The notes: generated by a model not told the origin, from the sequence alone. Shown: positions 21,718 through 28,649, counted from the first letter of the stretch. The stretch is 36,006 bases of DNA from a virus (IMGVR_UViG_3300024979_000003:1-36006); one strand, 5' to 3'. Numbers and translations are program-made.

Positions 21718-22392
21718 TTAAAAATCCTCACTATTCCATACTTTAAGAACACGCCCGAATACTTCAAAATCCATATCTTTAGTAATAGTCCAGCTTTCAT
21801 ATTCTTTATTTGTGCTGATTGCCCTTATCCCATCTCCAGGTATTCTTTGCAATCTTTTAATAAAACCTTCGTTACCTACACGAAAGAAATATACACCATC
21901 AAAATCTAAACTCCTAACGCCAGTATCTATTAACAATGGGTCACCAGAGTTAAACATACCACGCATTGAATCACCAAACCCAGTTACAACGGCCAAATTT
22001 TCTTTTCCACTGTTAGCTGGTACGTTCTTATTAATCCATTCTGCATTTACTTTAAAACCTGTTATTTGTCCTGGCTGATCTCTTAGCAAAATACCTGTCC
22101 CCATAGCTCCACGCACATCTATGTATTCTCTTATTGTAAAGTCGTCAGAAGATTGAGCGTTATTGTTATTGGATTGAATTTCCTTTTTACCTAACCCTGT
22201 TGCTAACCAGTTAGGATTTACGCTTAAAATTTTAGATGCTTTTAATAAATTTTCCCCTTTCAGCGTGTGAGTTTCGCCATTAAACCAATGAGTAATTGCG
22301 CCAGAGCTTAAACCGCAACCTTTCCATAGATCAGTCTTGTTTAAATTAGCGTCTTGCATTGCCTCAAGTAGGCGTTCTTTTAGTGTAGTCAT
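21718..22392 (-). CDS. cI: CI-type phage repressor (HTH plus S24 peptidase-like domain)
   Basis: 224 residues from the ATG at 22392; an upstream extension would run through the operator. Residues about 2-65 form a HTH (GLSSGAITHWFNGETHTLKGENLLKASKILSVN). Residues 90-224 form the LexA/S24 fold with Ser142 in GFGDSM and Lys179 in GFIKRL as the catalytic dyad. The hinge reads RGAMGTG, without a plain Ala-Gly cleavage pair, so the self-cleavage site is uncertain. The predicted -10 (TATGAT at 22400-22405) ends 7 bases before the ATG and no ribosome site is seen, so the PRM transcript may be leaderless. It represses PL and PR through four operators. Confidence 0.93.
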   Translation of the reverse strand: MTTLKERLLEAMQDANLNKTDLWKGCGLSSGAITHWFNGETHTLKGENLLKASKILSVNPNWLATGLGKKEIQSNNNNAQSSDDFTIREYIDVRGAMGTGILLRDQPGQITGFKVNAEWINKNVPANSGKENLAVVTGFGDSMRGMFNSGDPLLIDTGVRSLDFDGVYFFRVGNEGFIKRLQRIPGDGIRAISTNKEYESWTITKDMDFEVFGRVLKVWNSEDF

Positions 22393-22399
22393 AAAGTAA

Positions 22400-22405
22400 A
22401 TCATA
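22400..22405 (-). promoter_or_regulatory. Candidate PRM -10 box for cI
   Basis: TATGAT on the - strand, five of six bases of the consensus, seven bases before the cI ATG. The matching -35 region (about 22423-22428) is poor and lies inside operator 22417-22432, as expected for an activated or autoregulated PRM. Confidence 0.5.
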
Positions 22406-22416
22406 TATTCAATCAA

Positions 22417-22432
22417 TCTTACCTTACTAAAA
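22417..22432. promoter_or_regulatory. Operator OR2 (CI/Cro site near PRM)
   Basis: TCTTACCTTACTAAAA is an imperfect copy of the operator palindrome. It lies upstream of the PR -35 and over the PRM -35, 33 bases from OR1. Confidence 0.68.
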
Positions 22433-22438
22433 TAGTGC

Positions 22439-22466
22439 TTGCATATTTCTCTTAGTGTGCTAAGAT
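22439..22466 (+). promoter_or_regulatory. Early right promoter PR
   Basis: TTGCAT (-35, 22439-22444), 16-base spacer, TAAGAT (-10, 22461-22466). Transcription is expected at about 22473, the cro ATG itself. The layout copies PL. Confidence 0.75.
22450..22465. promoter_or_regulatory. Operator OR1 (CI/Cro site)
   Basis: TCTTAGTGTGCTAAGA is a perfect palindrome over the PR spacer and -10, identical to OL1 on the other strand. Confidence 0.8.
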
Positions 22467-22472
22467 ATACAT

Positions 22473-22658
22473 ATGGATCAATTAAACACAAAACAAGAAG
22501 AAGCAAATCGCATCATTGATGCGATGGGCGGAACTTCAAAAGTATCTAAATTATTCGGGTTAACCACTGGTGCTGTCAGTCAATGGCGTACTGAAGGAAT
22601 ACCTGATTCACGTTTATTTAGTATCAAGCTGATGCGAAAAGATTTGTTTAAAAAATAA
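22473..22658 (+). CDS. cro: Cro-like repressor, YdaS-type HTH
   Basis: 61 residues. The segment IIDAMGGTSKVSKLFGLTTGAVSQWRTEGIPDSR is a Cro/YdaS helix-turn-helix, with the typical GIP turn after the recognition helix. It is divergent from cI across two operators. There is no ribosome site, and the predicted transcription start coincides with the ATG, so the mRNA may be leaderless. A terminator follows. It should repress PRM and damp PR and PL. Confidence 0.88.
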   Translation: MDQLNTKQEEANRIIDAMGGTSKVSKLFGLTTGAVSQWRTEGIPDSRLFSIKLMRKDLFKK

Positions 22659-22665
22659 CAATATC

Positions 22666-22693
22666 CACAACATTATACCGTTGTGATTTTTTT
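22666..22693 (+). terminator. Intrinsic terminator after cro (tR1-like)
   Basis: CACAAC (22666-22671) pairs with GTTGTG (22680-22685) around ATTATACC, followed by A and seven T. It lies between cro and the next gene as tR1 does in lambda, so the replication genes may depend on readthrough or antitermination. Confidence 0.75.
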
Positions 22694-22742
22694 ACAACTT
22701 TATCAACTGGTTATTTAACGGGTTATTTGATTGGAGTTACTT

Positions 22743-23093
22743 ATGAATAGGGAACTACGACTAATCGGATGTGTTGATAACGATATTTGTTTTGTGCAGG
22801 AAAACGCAATAGCACAGTGCAAAACGTATAGACAGGCAGTCCGTCTGTCATGGGATTTGCGTAAGAACAAAGGAATGACATTAAGAACACTGGCAGAGAT
22901 CATAGGTGGTTATCCATCTCATATTTCTGACTATCTGGCTAAAGATGATAAGCCTACAAGACGCAATCTTAAAGCGGAATATTTGCATACATGGTCTTTA
23001 GCTGTAGGTAATTACTGTGTACAGCAATGGTTGGCCAAACAAGACCGGCTTACATATTTAGAAGAGATACAAGCGCAAAGGAATGCAGCATGA
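22743..23093 (+). CDS. HTH regulatory protein in the cII position
   Basis: 116 residues from the ATG at 22743 after TTGGAGTTACTT. The middle (MTLRTLAEIIGGYPSHISDYLAKDD...RRNL) is a helix-turn-helix, flanked by an N-terminal ENAIAQCKTYRQAVRLSWDLR helix and a C-terminal GNYCVQQWLAKQDRL helix. This protein type is recurrent in lambdoid phages of proteobacteria. Position after tR1 suggests a cII-like activator, but the sequence does not resemble lambda CII, so function is not assigned. Confidence 0.68.
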   Translation: MNRELRLIGCVDNDICFVQENAIAQCKTYRQAVRLSWDLRKNKGMTLRTLAEIIGGYPSHISDYLAKDDKPTRRNLKAEYLHTWSLAVGNYCVQQWLAKQDRLTYLEEIQAQRNAA

Positions 23094-23212
23094 AGCCAAT
23101 GACTAAAGCATTAAAACTAGCCAGAAAAATACCATCTGGCGCAAAGACTAAAGCTAAATGCAAAGCGGTTCATGCTTGGGTTAAAGCTATTAAGGAAATG
23201 CTGAATGGCTAA
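23090..23212 (+). CDS. Small basic protein, 40 residues
   Basis: The ATG overlaps the previous stop (ATGA) and the gene runs into the O-like start. It is Lys-rich (MTKALKLARKIPSGAKTKAK, CKAVHAWVKAIKEML) with one Cys and probably helical. It might bind nucleic acid. Unknown family. Confidence 0.58.
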   Translation: MKPMTKALKLARKIPSGAKTKAKCKAVHAWVKAIKEMLNG

Positions 23213-23990
23213 TGTAATTGCTTTAACTGCTGAACAGCCATTAGCAGAATATAACGGTAAACCTGAAATTGATGACGGTCATACCAAGATAGCTAATGAA
23301 TTGCTTGATGCAATCATCGGTCATGAATTTTCAAAACGTCAATTAAAGATTCTTTTATTCATTATGCGTAAAACTTATGGCTGGAATAAATCAGAAGATG
23401 ATATTTCCCGCTCACAAATTACAGAGGCAACAGGTTTATTAAATCCTCATGTGACTACTTCATTACAAGAATTGCAAGCTGAAAATGTGATTATTATCAC
23501 TCAAGGGAATCACGCAAAACGTTACAAAATTAACAAATATTATGACCAATGGCGTGTTACCAATTTGGTAACTATTACCAAAACAGTACCACTTACTGAA
23601 ACGGTAACTATTACTGAAACGGTAACTGACCGTTACCAAAACGGTAATTTTTCGTTACCAAAACAGTACCCACAAAAGACAACTCCAAAAGACAATACAA
23701 AAGACAGTGAAAATGCTGACGCAAATTTTGACGCATTTTGGTCTGCTTACCCTAAAAAGGTAGATAAGAAAAAAGCTCTTTCTGCATGGAATAAAAGCAA
23801 GCCAAAAACCGAGGATGTTATGGCTGCGCTCGAATGGCAAAAAAAATCAAAATCATGGATTGAAGGGTTTATCCCAAATCCAACAACTTACATCAATGGT
23901 GAAAGGTGGAATGACGAGCCTGCATCATCAGATAAAAAACAATCATCAAAAATATCAAATGAATTCTTGAATGGAATGGAAGTGATATGA
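23205..23990 (+). CDS. Replication initiator, phage O-like
   Basis: 261 residues, ribosome site AAGGAAATGCTGA. Residues about 20-115 match the winged-helix domain of phage replication protein O (DGHTKIANELLDAIIGHEFSKRQLKILLFIMRKTYGWNK, interrupted; then SRSQITEATGL). The middle (about 117-160) is encoded by the iteron array and reads as Thr/Glu/Val repeats (TETVTITETVT). The C-terminus (FDAFWSAYPKKVDKKKALSAWNK) is a common block in phage initiators that recruit helicase. As in lambda, the origin is inside the gene. Confidence 0.87.
   Translation: MANVIALTAEQPLAEYNGKPEIDDGHTKIANELLDAIIGHEFSKRQLKILLFIMRKTYGWNKSEDDISRSQITEATGLLNPHVTTSLQELQAENVIIITQGNHAKRYKINKYYDQWRVTNLVTITKTVPLTETVTITETVTDRYQNGNFSLPKQYPQKTTPKDNTKDSENADANFDAFWSAYPKKVDKKKALSAWNKSKPKTEDVMAALEWQKKSKSWIEGFIPNPTTYINGERWNDEPASSDKKQSSKISNEFLNGMEVI
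23555..23670 (+). other. Replication origin: iteron array in the O-like gene
   Basis: The stretch holds repeated direct and inverted copies of GTTACCAAAAC / GAAACGGTAAC. Clear units are TTACCAAAACAGTACC at 23575 and 23656, GAAACGGTAACT at 23598 and 23615 (17 bases apart), and CGTTACCAAAACGGTAA at about 23631. An A-rich, T-poor strand follows (about 23671-23720). Initiator iterons next to an easily melted region are the lambda ori design. Confidence 0.78.
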
Positions 23991-24403
23991 GCGTGCAAGT
24001 TTTATTAAACCGTTTGACGAAAGTTAAAAAGACAGGGGCTGATTCATGGAGGGCATGCTGTCCTTCTCATGGAAGCACAAAGCAAAGTCTGGCGATTCGT
24101 GATGATAACGGAAAGGTACTAATTCACTGCTTTGCAGAAGGTTGTGGAATTGATGCCGTACTCGGTGCTGTTGGATTAGATATGAACGATGTGATGCCTA
24201 AATTGCTAGGTGAGCATAAGCCAGTTAAAAAACCGTTCTATGCAGGGGATGTGCTTCAAATATCAGCAGATGAAACATTGATTGCTTACATGATTGTTAA
24301 AAAAATGCTGGATAAGACTGTAACTGTAAACGATATGCAAAGACTACTGAAATGTGCAAGCCGTTTGCGTCATGCATCAGAAGTAGCGAATAAGGGGATA
24401 TAG
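23987..24403 (+). CDS. CHC2-type zinc-finger primase-like protein
   Basis: 138 residues, ATGA overlap with the O-like stop. C25-P-S-H28 ... C48-F-A-E-G-C53 forms a CHC2 zinc finger within WRACCPSHGS...LIHCFAEGCG, as in phage primases that read DNA templates. The protein stops after a helical tail; no TOPRIM or polymerase domain is seen, so it is a primase zinc domain only. It precedes a DnaB-like helicase by one base, so the two genes may act as a split primase-helicase. Confidence 0.82.
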   Translation: MSVQVLLNRLTKVKKTGADSWRACCPSHGSTKQSLAIRDDNGKVLIHCFAEGCGIDAVLGAVGLDMNDVMPKLLGEHKPVKKPFYAGDVLQISADETLIAYMIVKKMLDKTVTVNDMQRLLKCASRLRHASEVANKGI

Positions 24404-24404
24404 C

Positions 24405-25406
24405 ATGAATGAAAGATTAGAAGCGTTTGATGAAAGCGCAGAAAAAGCGCAAGTGGTAAACATCAGAGGTCATGAACAGCCACATCCTGATGACGCATAT
24501 CTTGATGCTCTGATGATGACTAGCAAGGTTAATTTTGCTGACTATGCAGTTCATCGTGAAAGTGATAAAGATAACATCAAGGACACAAAATCCTACTTTG
24601 ATGAATTGAAATTGCTGCTTGACCCTAATCAGCCTGTTGCAGGTTCAACACTACCCTGGACAAAGACACATGAAAATCTGAGATTCCGTGATGGCGAGGT
24701 CACTATGTGGCACGGGTACAGTGGTCATAAAAAATCTATGGTGCTTGGGTATGTATCGCTAGGTTTTATCCAGCAGAACGCTCCAGTATGCATTGCAAGT
24801 ATGGAAATGAAGCCAGTTAAGACACTTGCTCGTATGTTGAAACAGGCAACAGGAACTACTAAGCCAACAGAGTATGCGCTTGAAAAGTTTATTGACTTTG
24901 CATCTAACAAATTATGGATGTATGACCGTCAAGGCACTATCACTCCTGAAACTCTATTTGGTGTCATTTATTACGCAGCAGACCAGCTTAAATGCAAGCA
25001 TTTCATTATTGATAGCCTTATGCGTGTCGTACCTGATGAAGACGATTACAACGCACAAAAGAACTTTGTTATAAGGCTTTGTGACATTGCGCTTGAAACA
25101 GGTATTCACATTCACATGGTTCACCATAACCGCAAGGGTGATGAATCAAAAGCAGCAGGTTCACAAGGCGCAAAGGGAACTGGCGCAATCAAAGACAACG
25201 TACATAACGCAATCGAGGTATGGACTAAATACAAAGACCTGAAAGCGCGTGAGAAAGCAGAGGACTTTGAAACACCTGACACATACATCCTTTGCACAAA
25301 ACAGCGCGAGGGTGAATGGGAAGGCGCAATCGGTCTTTACTTTGACGAATTAAGTCTGCAATTCAGAGGCGGCAAAGATGGAAGGGTGCGCTCATGGATA
25401 CGCTAG
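24405..25406 (+). CDS. Replicative DNA helicase, DnaB/Twinkle-like RecA fold
   Basis: 333 residues. Walker A reads GYSGHKKS (104-111), a variant of GxxGxGKS with Lys at the sixth place. Walker B is HFIIDS with Asp203. A sensor motif HMVHHNRKG (237-245) and the GSQGAKGTGAIKDNVHN block (252-268) follow, as in phage gp4/Twinkle helicases. The N-terminal 85 residues are variable. It should unwind the fork after loading by the O-like initiator; its neighbour supplies the zinc finger. Confidence 0.88.
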   Translation: MNERLEAFDESAEKAQVVNIRGHEQPHPDDAYLDALMMTSKVNFADYAVHRESDKDNIKDTKSYFDELKLLLDPNQPVAGSTLPWTKTHENLRFRDGEVTMWHGYSGHKKSMVLGYVSLGFIQQNAPVCIASMEMKPVKTLARMLKQATGTTKPTEYALEKFIDFASNKLWMYDRQGTITPETLFGVIYYAADQLKCKHFIIDSLMRVVPDEDDYNAQKNFVIRLCDIALETGIHIHMVHHNRKGDESKAAGSQGAKGTGAIKDNVHNAIEVWTKYKDLKAREKAEDFETPDTYILCTKQREGEWEGAIGLYFDELSLQFRGGKDGRVRSWIR

Positions 25407-25582
25407 ACGAGGTACGCCAGCTATGGAAAGAGTTTTGGTTGAATAACTCATTCGGTGCTGGCATGGCAATTATTGAAAATGGTGAGGTAATTAAAAGCCA
25501 TGGCAGAAATACCAACACAGATCACTTAAAAGAAATGCCAGACAGCATTGTATTTGCAAAGAAAGGTAAGTTGCATGGCTAA
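25394..25582 (+). CDS. Small protein of the nin-like region, unknown
   Basis: 62 residues, overlapping the helicase end by 13 bases and the next gene by 8. It has an N-terminal helix (DEVRQLWKEFWLNNSF) and a beta-like middle (GAGMAIIENGEVIKSHG). No motif recognised. Confidence 0.6.
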   Translation: MDTLDEVRQLWKEFWLNNSFGAGMAIIENGEVIKSHGRNTNTDHLKEMPDSIVFAKKGKLHG

Positions 25583-25868
25583 GTGTCCTACATGCGGCAG
25601 AGAAAAACCAAAGACTAATGAGCAGCGCAATAAATTCCATGCGATGTGCAGAGAGTTGGGAAAGTTTATTGGTGAAACGCCAGGAAAGATTAAAGCAGCA
25701 ATCAAGGAAGATTTTTTCGGTATTGAAGAATACAAAATCGGTAATAAGTGGTACCGGAATGTGAGACCAAGCGAGCAGGCAGAGCGTGAAGAATATGCAG
25801 AGCTAATCACATATACGCATCAATGGGCGGCTGAAAATATTGGATATGTATTTGAGGGGGAAGCATGA
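25575..25868 (+). CDS. NinB-like recombination protein with CxxC start
   Basis: 97 residues from the ATG at 25575, after AAAGGTAAGTTGC. It opens with CPTCGREKP, then EQRNKFHAMCRELGKFIGE and a C-terminal SEQAEREEYAELITYTHQWAAE, which resemble the two helical blocks of NinB/Orf (a recombination mediator of lambda). The match is by pattern only. The initial CPTC pair could be half of a zinc site. Confidence 0.5.
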   Translation: MAKCPTCGREKPKTNEQRNKFHAMCRELGKFIGETPGKIKAAIKEDFFGIEEYKIGNKWYRNVRPSEQAEREEYAELITYTHQWAAENIGYVFEGEA

Positions 25869-26506
25869 AAGGTAGGCAGTGGACAAAAGAAGAAAACGAC
25901 ATGATGCACGCTTTCTATCCTGACAACACGATGGAAACAATGAAAGCCATGCTAGGCCGTAGCGAATCATCAATCTATGGGCATGCTGATTTGTTAGGAA
26001 TTAGTAAAAGCAAAGAATACCTGGACAGCCCAAAGGCTTGCAGGCTTCGCAGAGGCGACAACATAGGCAAAGCCTATAGGTTTCCCAAAGGACATGTCCC
26101 AGTAAACAAAGGCGTTAAAGGCATCAATTACGAAGGCATGAAACCAACGCAATTCAAGAAAGGCACAAAGCCGCCTAATCACAGGCCAGTAGGTTTTATC
26201 AGGTTATCTCGTGATGGATACTATGAAATGAAGATGGCAGAAGGCATGCAGCAATTTAAGCTACTGCATCGCGTGATATGGGAACGCTGTAACGGTGCAA
26301 TTCCAAAAGGCCAGATATGTATCTTCATTGATGGCAATACAAGAAATTTAGAAGTAACCAATCTTGCGCTACTGACAAAGATGCAGAACATGAAGCGCAA
26401 CAGCTTGCACAGCTTACCAAAAGAACTAGCAGAGTTAATTCAATTACGTGGTGCATTAAATCGTCAACTTAACAAAAGGAATCAACATGAACAGCCAACA
26501 GCTTAG
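25865..26506 (+). CDS. HNH endonuclease family protein with N-terminal HTH
   Basis: 213 residues, ATGA overlap, strong site GAGGGGGAAGC. Residues 1-45 (WTKEENDMMHAFYPDNTMETMKAMLGRSESSIYGHA) form a Myb/GcrA-like HTH. Residues about 130-175 (LLHRVIWERCNGAIPKGQICIFIDGNTRN...TNLALL) match HNH_3-type nucleases. The residue before the IDGN element is Phe where many HNH nucleases have His, a variant recurring in this family. The C-terminal LPKELAELIQLRGALNRQLNKR is conserved in related phage proteins. It may be a nuclease for recombination or homing. Confidence 0.75.
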   Translation: MKGRQWTKEENDMMHAFYPDNTMETMKAMLGRSESSIYGHADLLGISKSKEYLDSPKACRLRRGDNIGKAYRFPKGHVPVNKGVKGINYEGMKPTQFKKGTKPPNHRPVGFIRLSRDGYYEMKMAEGMQQFKLLHRVIWERCNGAIPKGQICIFIDGNTRNLEVTNLALLTKMQNMKRNSLHSLPKELAELIQLRGALNRQLNKRNQHEQPTA

Positions 26507-26747
26507 AGAACACTTAGAGGCCGCATTAAAAGGATTGCAGGATGGAAGTATTGACATTGATAAAGCCAAAGCCATTGGCGATATATCACAGGTAGTTATT
26601 AATCTGGCGAAGGTAGAAGTTGATTTTGTACGTGCTAACGGTGGTGGTAAATCTAAATTCTTTGATGACAGCAAACAGATCACAAAAACACCTACTGGCA
26701 CACTGACACGCGATGGCAATTCAACAATTCATAGGCTAGTTGGCTAA
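26487..26747 (+). CDS. Phage protein following HNH, unknown
   Basis: 86 residues, AAGGAATCAAC ribosome site, overlapping the HNH end by 20 bases. The N-terminal 55 residues are helical (LREHLEAALKGLQDGSIDIDKAKAI). The tail is Gly/Thr-rich. Similar proteins commonly follow this HNH family in phages. Function unknown. Confidence 0.65.
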   Translation: MNSQQLREHLEAALKGLQDGSIDIDKAKAIGDISQVVINLAKVEVDFVRANGGGKSKFFDDSKQITKTPTGTLTRDGNSTIHRLVG

Positions 26748-27043
26748 TGTCAAAAATCCGCAAATCAGCACAAGGCGAGAATTGCACAGTACGCCTTCCT
26801 AATGTATGCAATGGCAATCCAGAAACTACCGTGCTGGCACATATCAATGGTGTTCGGTTCGGTCATGGAGTAGGGCGCAAAGTTTCAGATTTACATGGTG
26901 CTTACTGCTGCTCAAATTGCCATGACGCATTGGATGGAAGAACGCACACAAACTTTGATAAAGACTTTCTAAAACTTGCACATCTTGAAGCAGTAATAGA
27001 AACGCAAATTAAACTCATTAAAAATGGGCTAATCAATGAATAA
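26747..27043 (+). CDS. YbcO / DUF1364 family nuclease-like protein
   Basis: 98 residues. The landmarks CTVRLPNVCNGNPETTVLAH, then GRKVSDLHGAYCCSNCHDALDGR, are those of DUF1364 (YbcO), a Nin-region protein with an HNH-like zinc fold. Four Cys and two His can bind metal. Its place before the resolvase gene fits a recombination role. Confidence 0.85.
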   Translation: MSKIRKSAQGENCTVRLPNVCNGNPETTVLAHINGVRFGHGVGRKVSDLHGAYCCSNCHDALDGRTHTNFDKDFLKLAHLEAVIETQIKLIKNGLINE

Positions 27044-27545
27044 AGCAATGGCAGACAACCTAAGAATAATTGCACGTTTATGTTCTTTAGGCACTGAGGC
27101 ATGGGAAGCAGCAGAAGCAATAAATGCTACCTGCATGACTTCCAGAAGATACCTAAAGAACATGGTTAATGCAGGGATATTGCGATGTGAGCAAGTAAAA
27201 ACAAATGTAAGGGGAAAACCATACAAAAGCGTGTGGTACTCAATTAAAACGGAACTGACAGACAATGAAATTACATTACTGCTATCTATGCTCAGTAAAT
27301 CCAATAAAGATCATAAAGAACGTTTTAGGATTAAAGCAGATGAATTGTTAAAGGCGCAAGGAATGAACTATTCAGCGCAGTTTCAAAAAGAGTTAAGACA
27401 GCAAGAGCAACAAGGCATCTATAGACTAAACACAAATCCTAGCAATTACTTTATCAAGAAGATAAAAGAATCAAACAAGCAAGATTCAAAAGAAAAGAAA
27501 TCACCTAAGAACTACGCTGGTACATCAGCAGGGATGGTGTGGTAA
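27036..27545 (+). CDS. Winged-helix-like DNA-binding protein
   Basis: 169 residues, overlapping the YbcO-like gene by 8 bases. The first 65 residues (GTEAWEAAEAINATCMTSRRYLKNMVNAGILRCEQVK, interrupted, and a KPYKSVWYSI wing) form a winged HTH. The C-terminal half is Lys/Gln-rich and probably flexible. It may regulate late early-phase genes or aid replication; no direct family match is recalled. Confidence 0.65.
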   Translation: MNKAMADNLRIIARLCSLGTEAWEAAEAINATCMTSRRYLKNMVNAGILRCEQVKTNVRGKPYKSVWYSIKTELTDNEITLLLSMLSKSNKDHKERFRIKADELLKAQGMNYSAQFQKELRQQEQQGIYRLNTNPSNYFIKKIKESNKQDSKEKKSPKNYAGTSAGMVW

Positions 27546-27961
27546 TGATTATCGGCATAGACCCAGATTTAACCAAAAGCGGAATAGCTTGCCTGCATTG
27601 CGATACTAAGCGTATTGAATATTCATGTTTAGACTTTGTATCTACATTGAAGTTTATACGCATGAATCAACCCATCATCAAGCGTGTGTATATCGAGGCC
27701 GGCTGGTTCAATAAGAAATCAAGCTATCACGGCTCACCTAACATGAGCACGGCAGCTCGCATTGGTAAGAACGTAGGCGAGAATCACGCCACTGGAAAGC
27801 TACTGGCACAGTGCATAGAGGCCGAACAAATAAAGGTGATACTTGTGAAGCCAACTAAAAAGAAACTCAATGCAGAGCAGTTCCAAAAGATGACAGGCAT
27901 ACATACACGAACTAATCAGGAACATCGTGATGCGGTCATGCTGATATGGGGAATGGAGTAA
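27545..27961 (+). CDS. RuvC-like Holliday junction resolvase
   Basis: 138 residues from the ATG at 27545, overlapping the previous stop (TAATG). It carries the RuvC-type acidic residues Asp6 in IGIDPDLTKSG, Glu51 in VYIEAGW and Asp129 (with Glu126) in NQEHRDAVML. It would cut recombination junctions before packaging. It stands where lambdoid phages carry rusA or rap. Confidence 0.82.
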   Translation: MIIGIDPDLTKSGIACLHCDTKRIEYSCLDFVSTLKFIRMNQPIIKRVYIEAGWFNKKSSYHGSPNMSTAARIGKNVGENHATGKLLAQCIEAEQIKVILVKPTKKKLNAEQFQKMTGIHTRTNQEHRDAVMLIWGME

Positions 27962-27963
27962 CC

Positions 27964-28161
27964 ATGCTCAAAGCTAAATCTTTTGAATGCAGACAACCAA
28001 CACTAACAAACGAGCAGGAAAGGTTCAGGATGAAGCAGAAAGCATGGAATGATGACAGGACACTTGTACTCACGAAAGAGCAGCAGGCAAATCTAGGTAA
28101 AGATGACTTTGAAACAGTATGCAATATCGCAAATAGAATCTATGGCAAGGGGGCAAAATGA
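27964..28161 (+). CDS. Small charged protein, unknown
   Basis: 65 residues from the ATG at 27964 after GGAGTAACC. Helical and charged (NEQERFRMKQKAWNDDR...KDDFETVCNIANRIYG). It ends with ATGA overlap into the Q-like gene. Unknown. Confidence 0.65.
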   Translation: MLKAKSFECRQPTLTNEQERFRMKQKAWNDDRTLVLTKEQQANLGKDDFETVCNIANRIYGKGAK

Positions 28162-28490
28162 TTACTTTAGAACGTCTTGACTGGCTGCTGGGTAACTGGG
28201 CAGATTACATGAAGCAACCATCATCTAAGCTGGGCTATCCTTCAAAAAGCTTATGCCTTGCTACAGGTGGCGGTAGTAGCGATGATGAATTTGAAATACT
28301 TTGCGATGAAGTAGATACTAAATGCGCTCAAGCTATGGACAGCATCATAGACAGCATCAGCCAGCCACAGAGGACATCAATCAATCATGTATGGCTAAAG
28401 GTATCACATCACTATCCAACGCAGGCTATGGACTACGAAGAAGCGATAGAAAGCATATTGAGATTGGCTAATAAGAGGGGATTGCAATAA
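28158..28490 (+). CDS. Candidate late antiterminator (Q-like)
   Basis: 110 residues, ribosome site AAGGGGGCAAA. It has an N-terminal LDWLLGNWADYMK helix, a variable loop with LCLATGGGSSDDEFE, and a helical C-terminus (SIIDSISQPQRTSINHVWLK ... EEAIESILRLANKRG). The W/L pattern at the start and the RxxxxHxWL block recall phage Q-type antiterminators. The main evidence is position: it is the last gene before a strong promoter and short terminated leader, as Q is before pR'. It could be another late regulator. Confidence 0.6.
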   Translation: MITLERLDWLLGNWADYMKQPSSKLGYPSKSLCLATGGGSSDDEFEILCDEVDTKCAQAMDSIIDSISQPQRTSINHVWLKVSHHYPTQAMDYEEAIESILRLANKRGLQ

Positions 28491-28525
28491 TTAACAAAAA
28501 TATACAATATATTGATTAAAATGTA

Positions 28526-28554
28526 TTGACATGAACAATATATAGGTTTATCGT
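28526..28554 (+). promoter_or_regulatory. Late promoter (pR'-like)
   Basis: A perfect TTGACA (28526-28531), a 17-base spacer and TATCGT (28549-28554, four of six). A start at about 28561 would make the RNA begin at a hairpin. It follows the Q-like gene by 35 bases and drives the late operon. Confidence 0.65.
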
Positions 28555-28560
28555 ACTTAT

Positions 28561-28641
28561 CAGGGCAGAGTTGCGCCCATAGGAAATAGTAGTGCAAATT
28601 CTGTTTAATAGGCTCACATCTAGTTATGTGGGCTTTTTTTT
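28561..28641 (+). ncRNA. Short terminated late leader RNA
   Basis: About 80 nt between the predicted start and the terminator. It holds GGGC-AGAGTTGC-GCCC (28563-28578) at the 5' end and the terminator hairpin at the 3' end, with no ORF. It corresponds to the lambda 6S/pR' leader RNA by layout, not by sequence. Confidence 0.5.
28612..28641 (+). terminator. Late leader terminator (tR'-like)
   Basis: GCTCACAT (28612-28619) pairs with ATGTGGGC (28626-28633), eight pairs with one T-G wobble, followed by eight T. It should stop the late transcript unless the polymerase is modified. Confidence 0.85.
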
Positions 28642-28649
28642 CGTCTAAG

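Noticed and set aside
23555-23670. Possible CRISPR-like array
   Set aside because: Units are short, partly inverted and lack uniform spacers; they lie inside the replication initiator and fit origin iterons.
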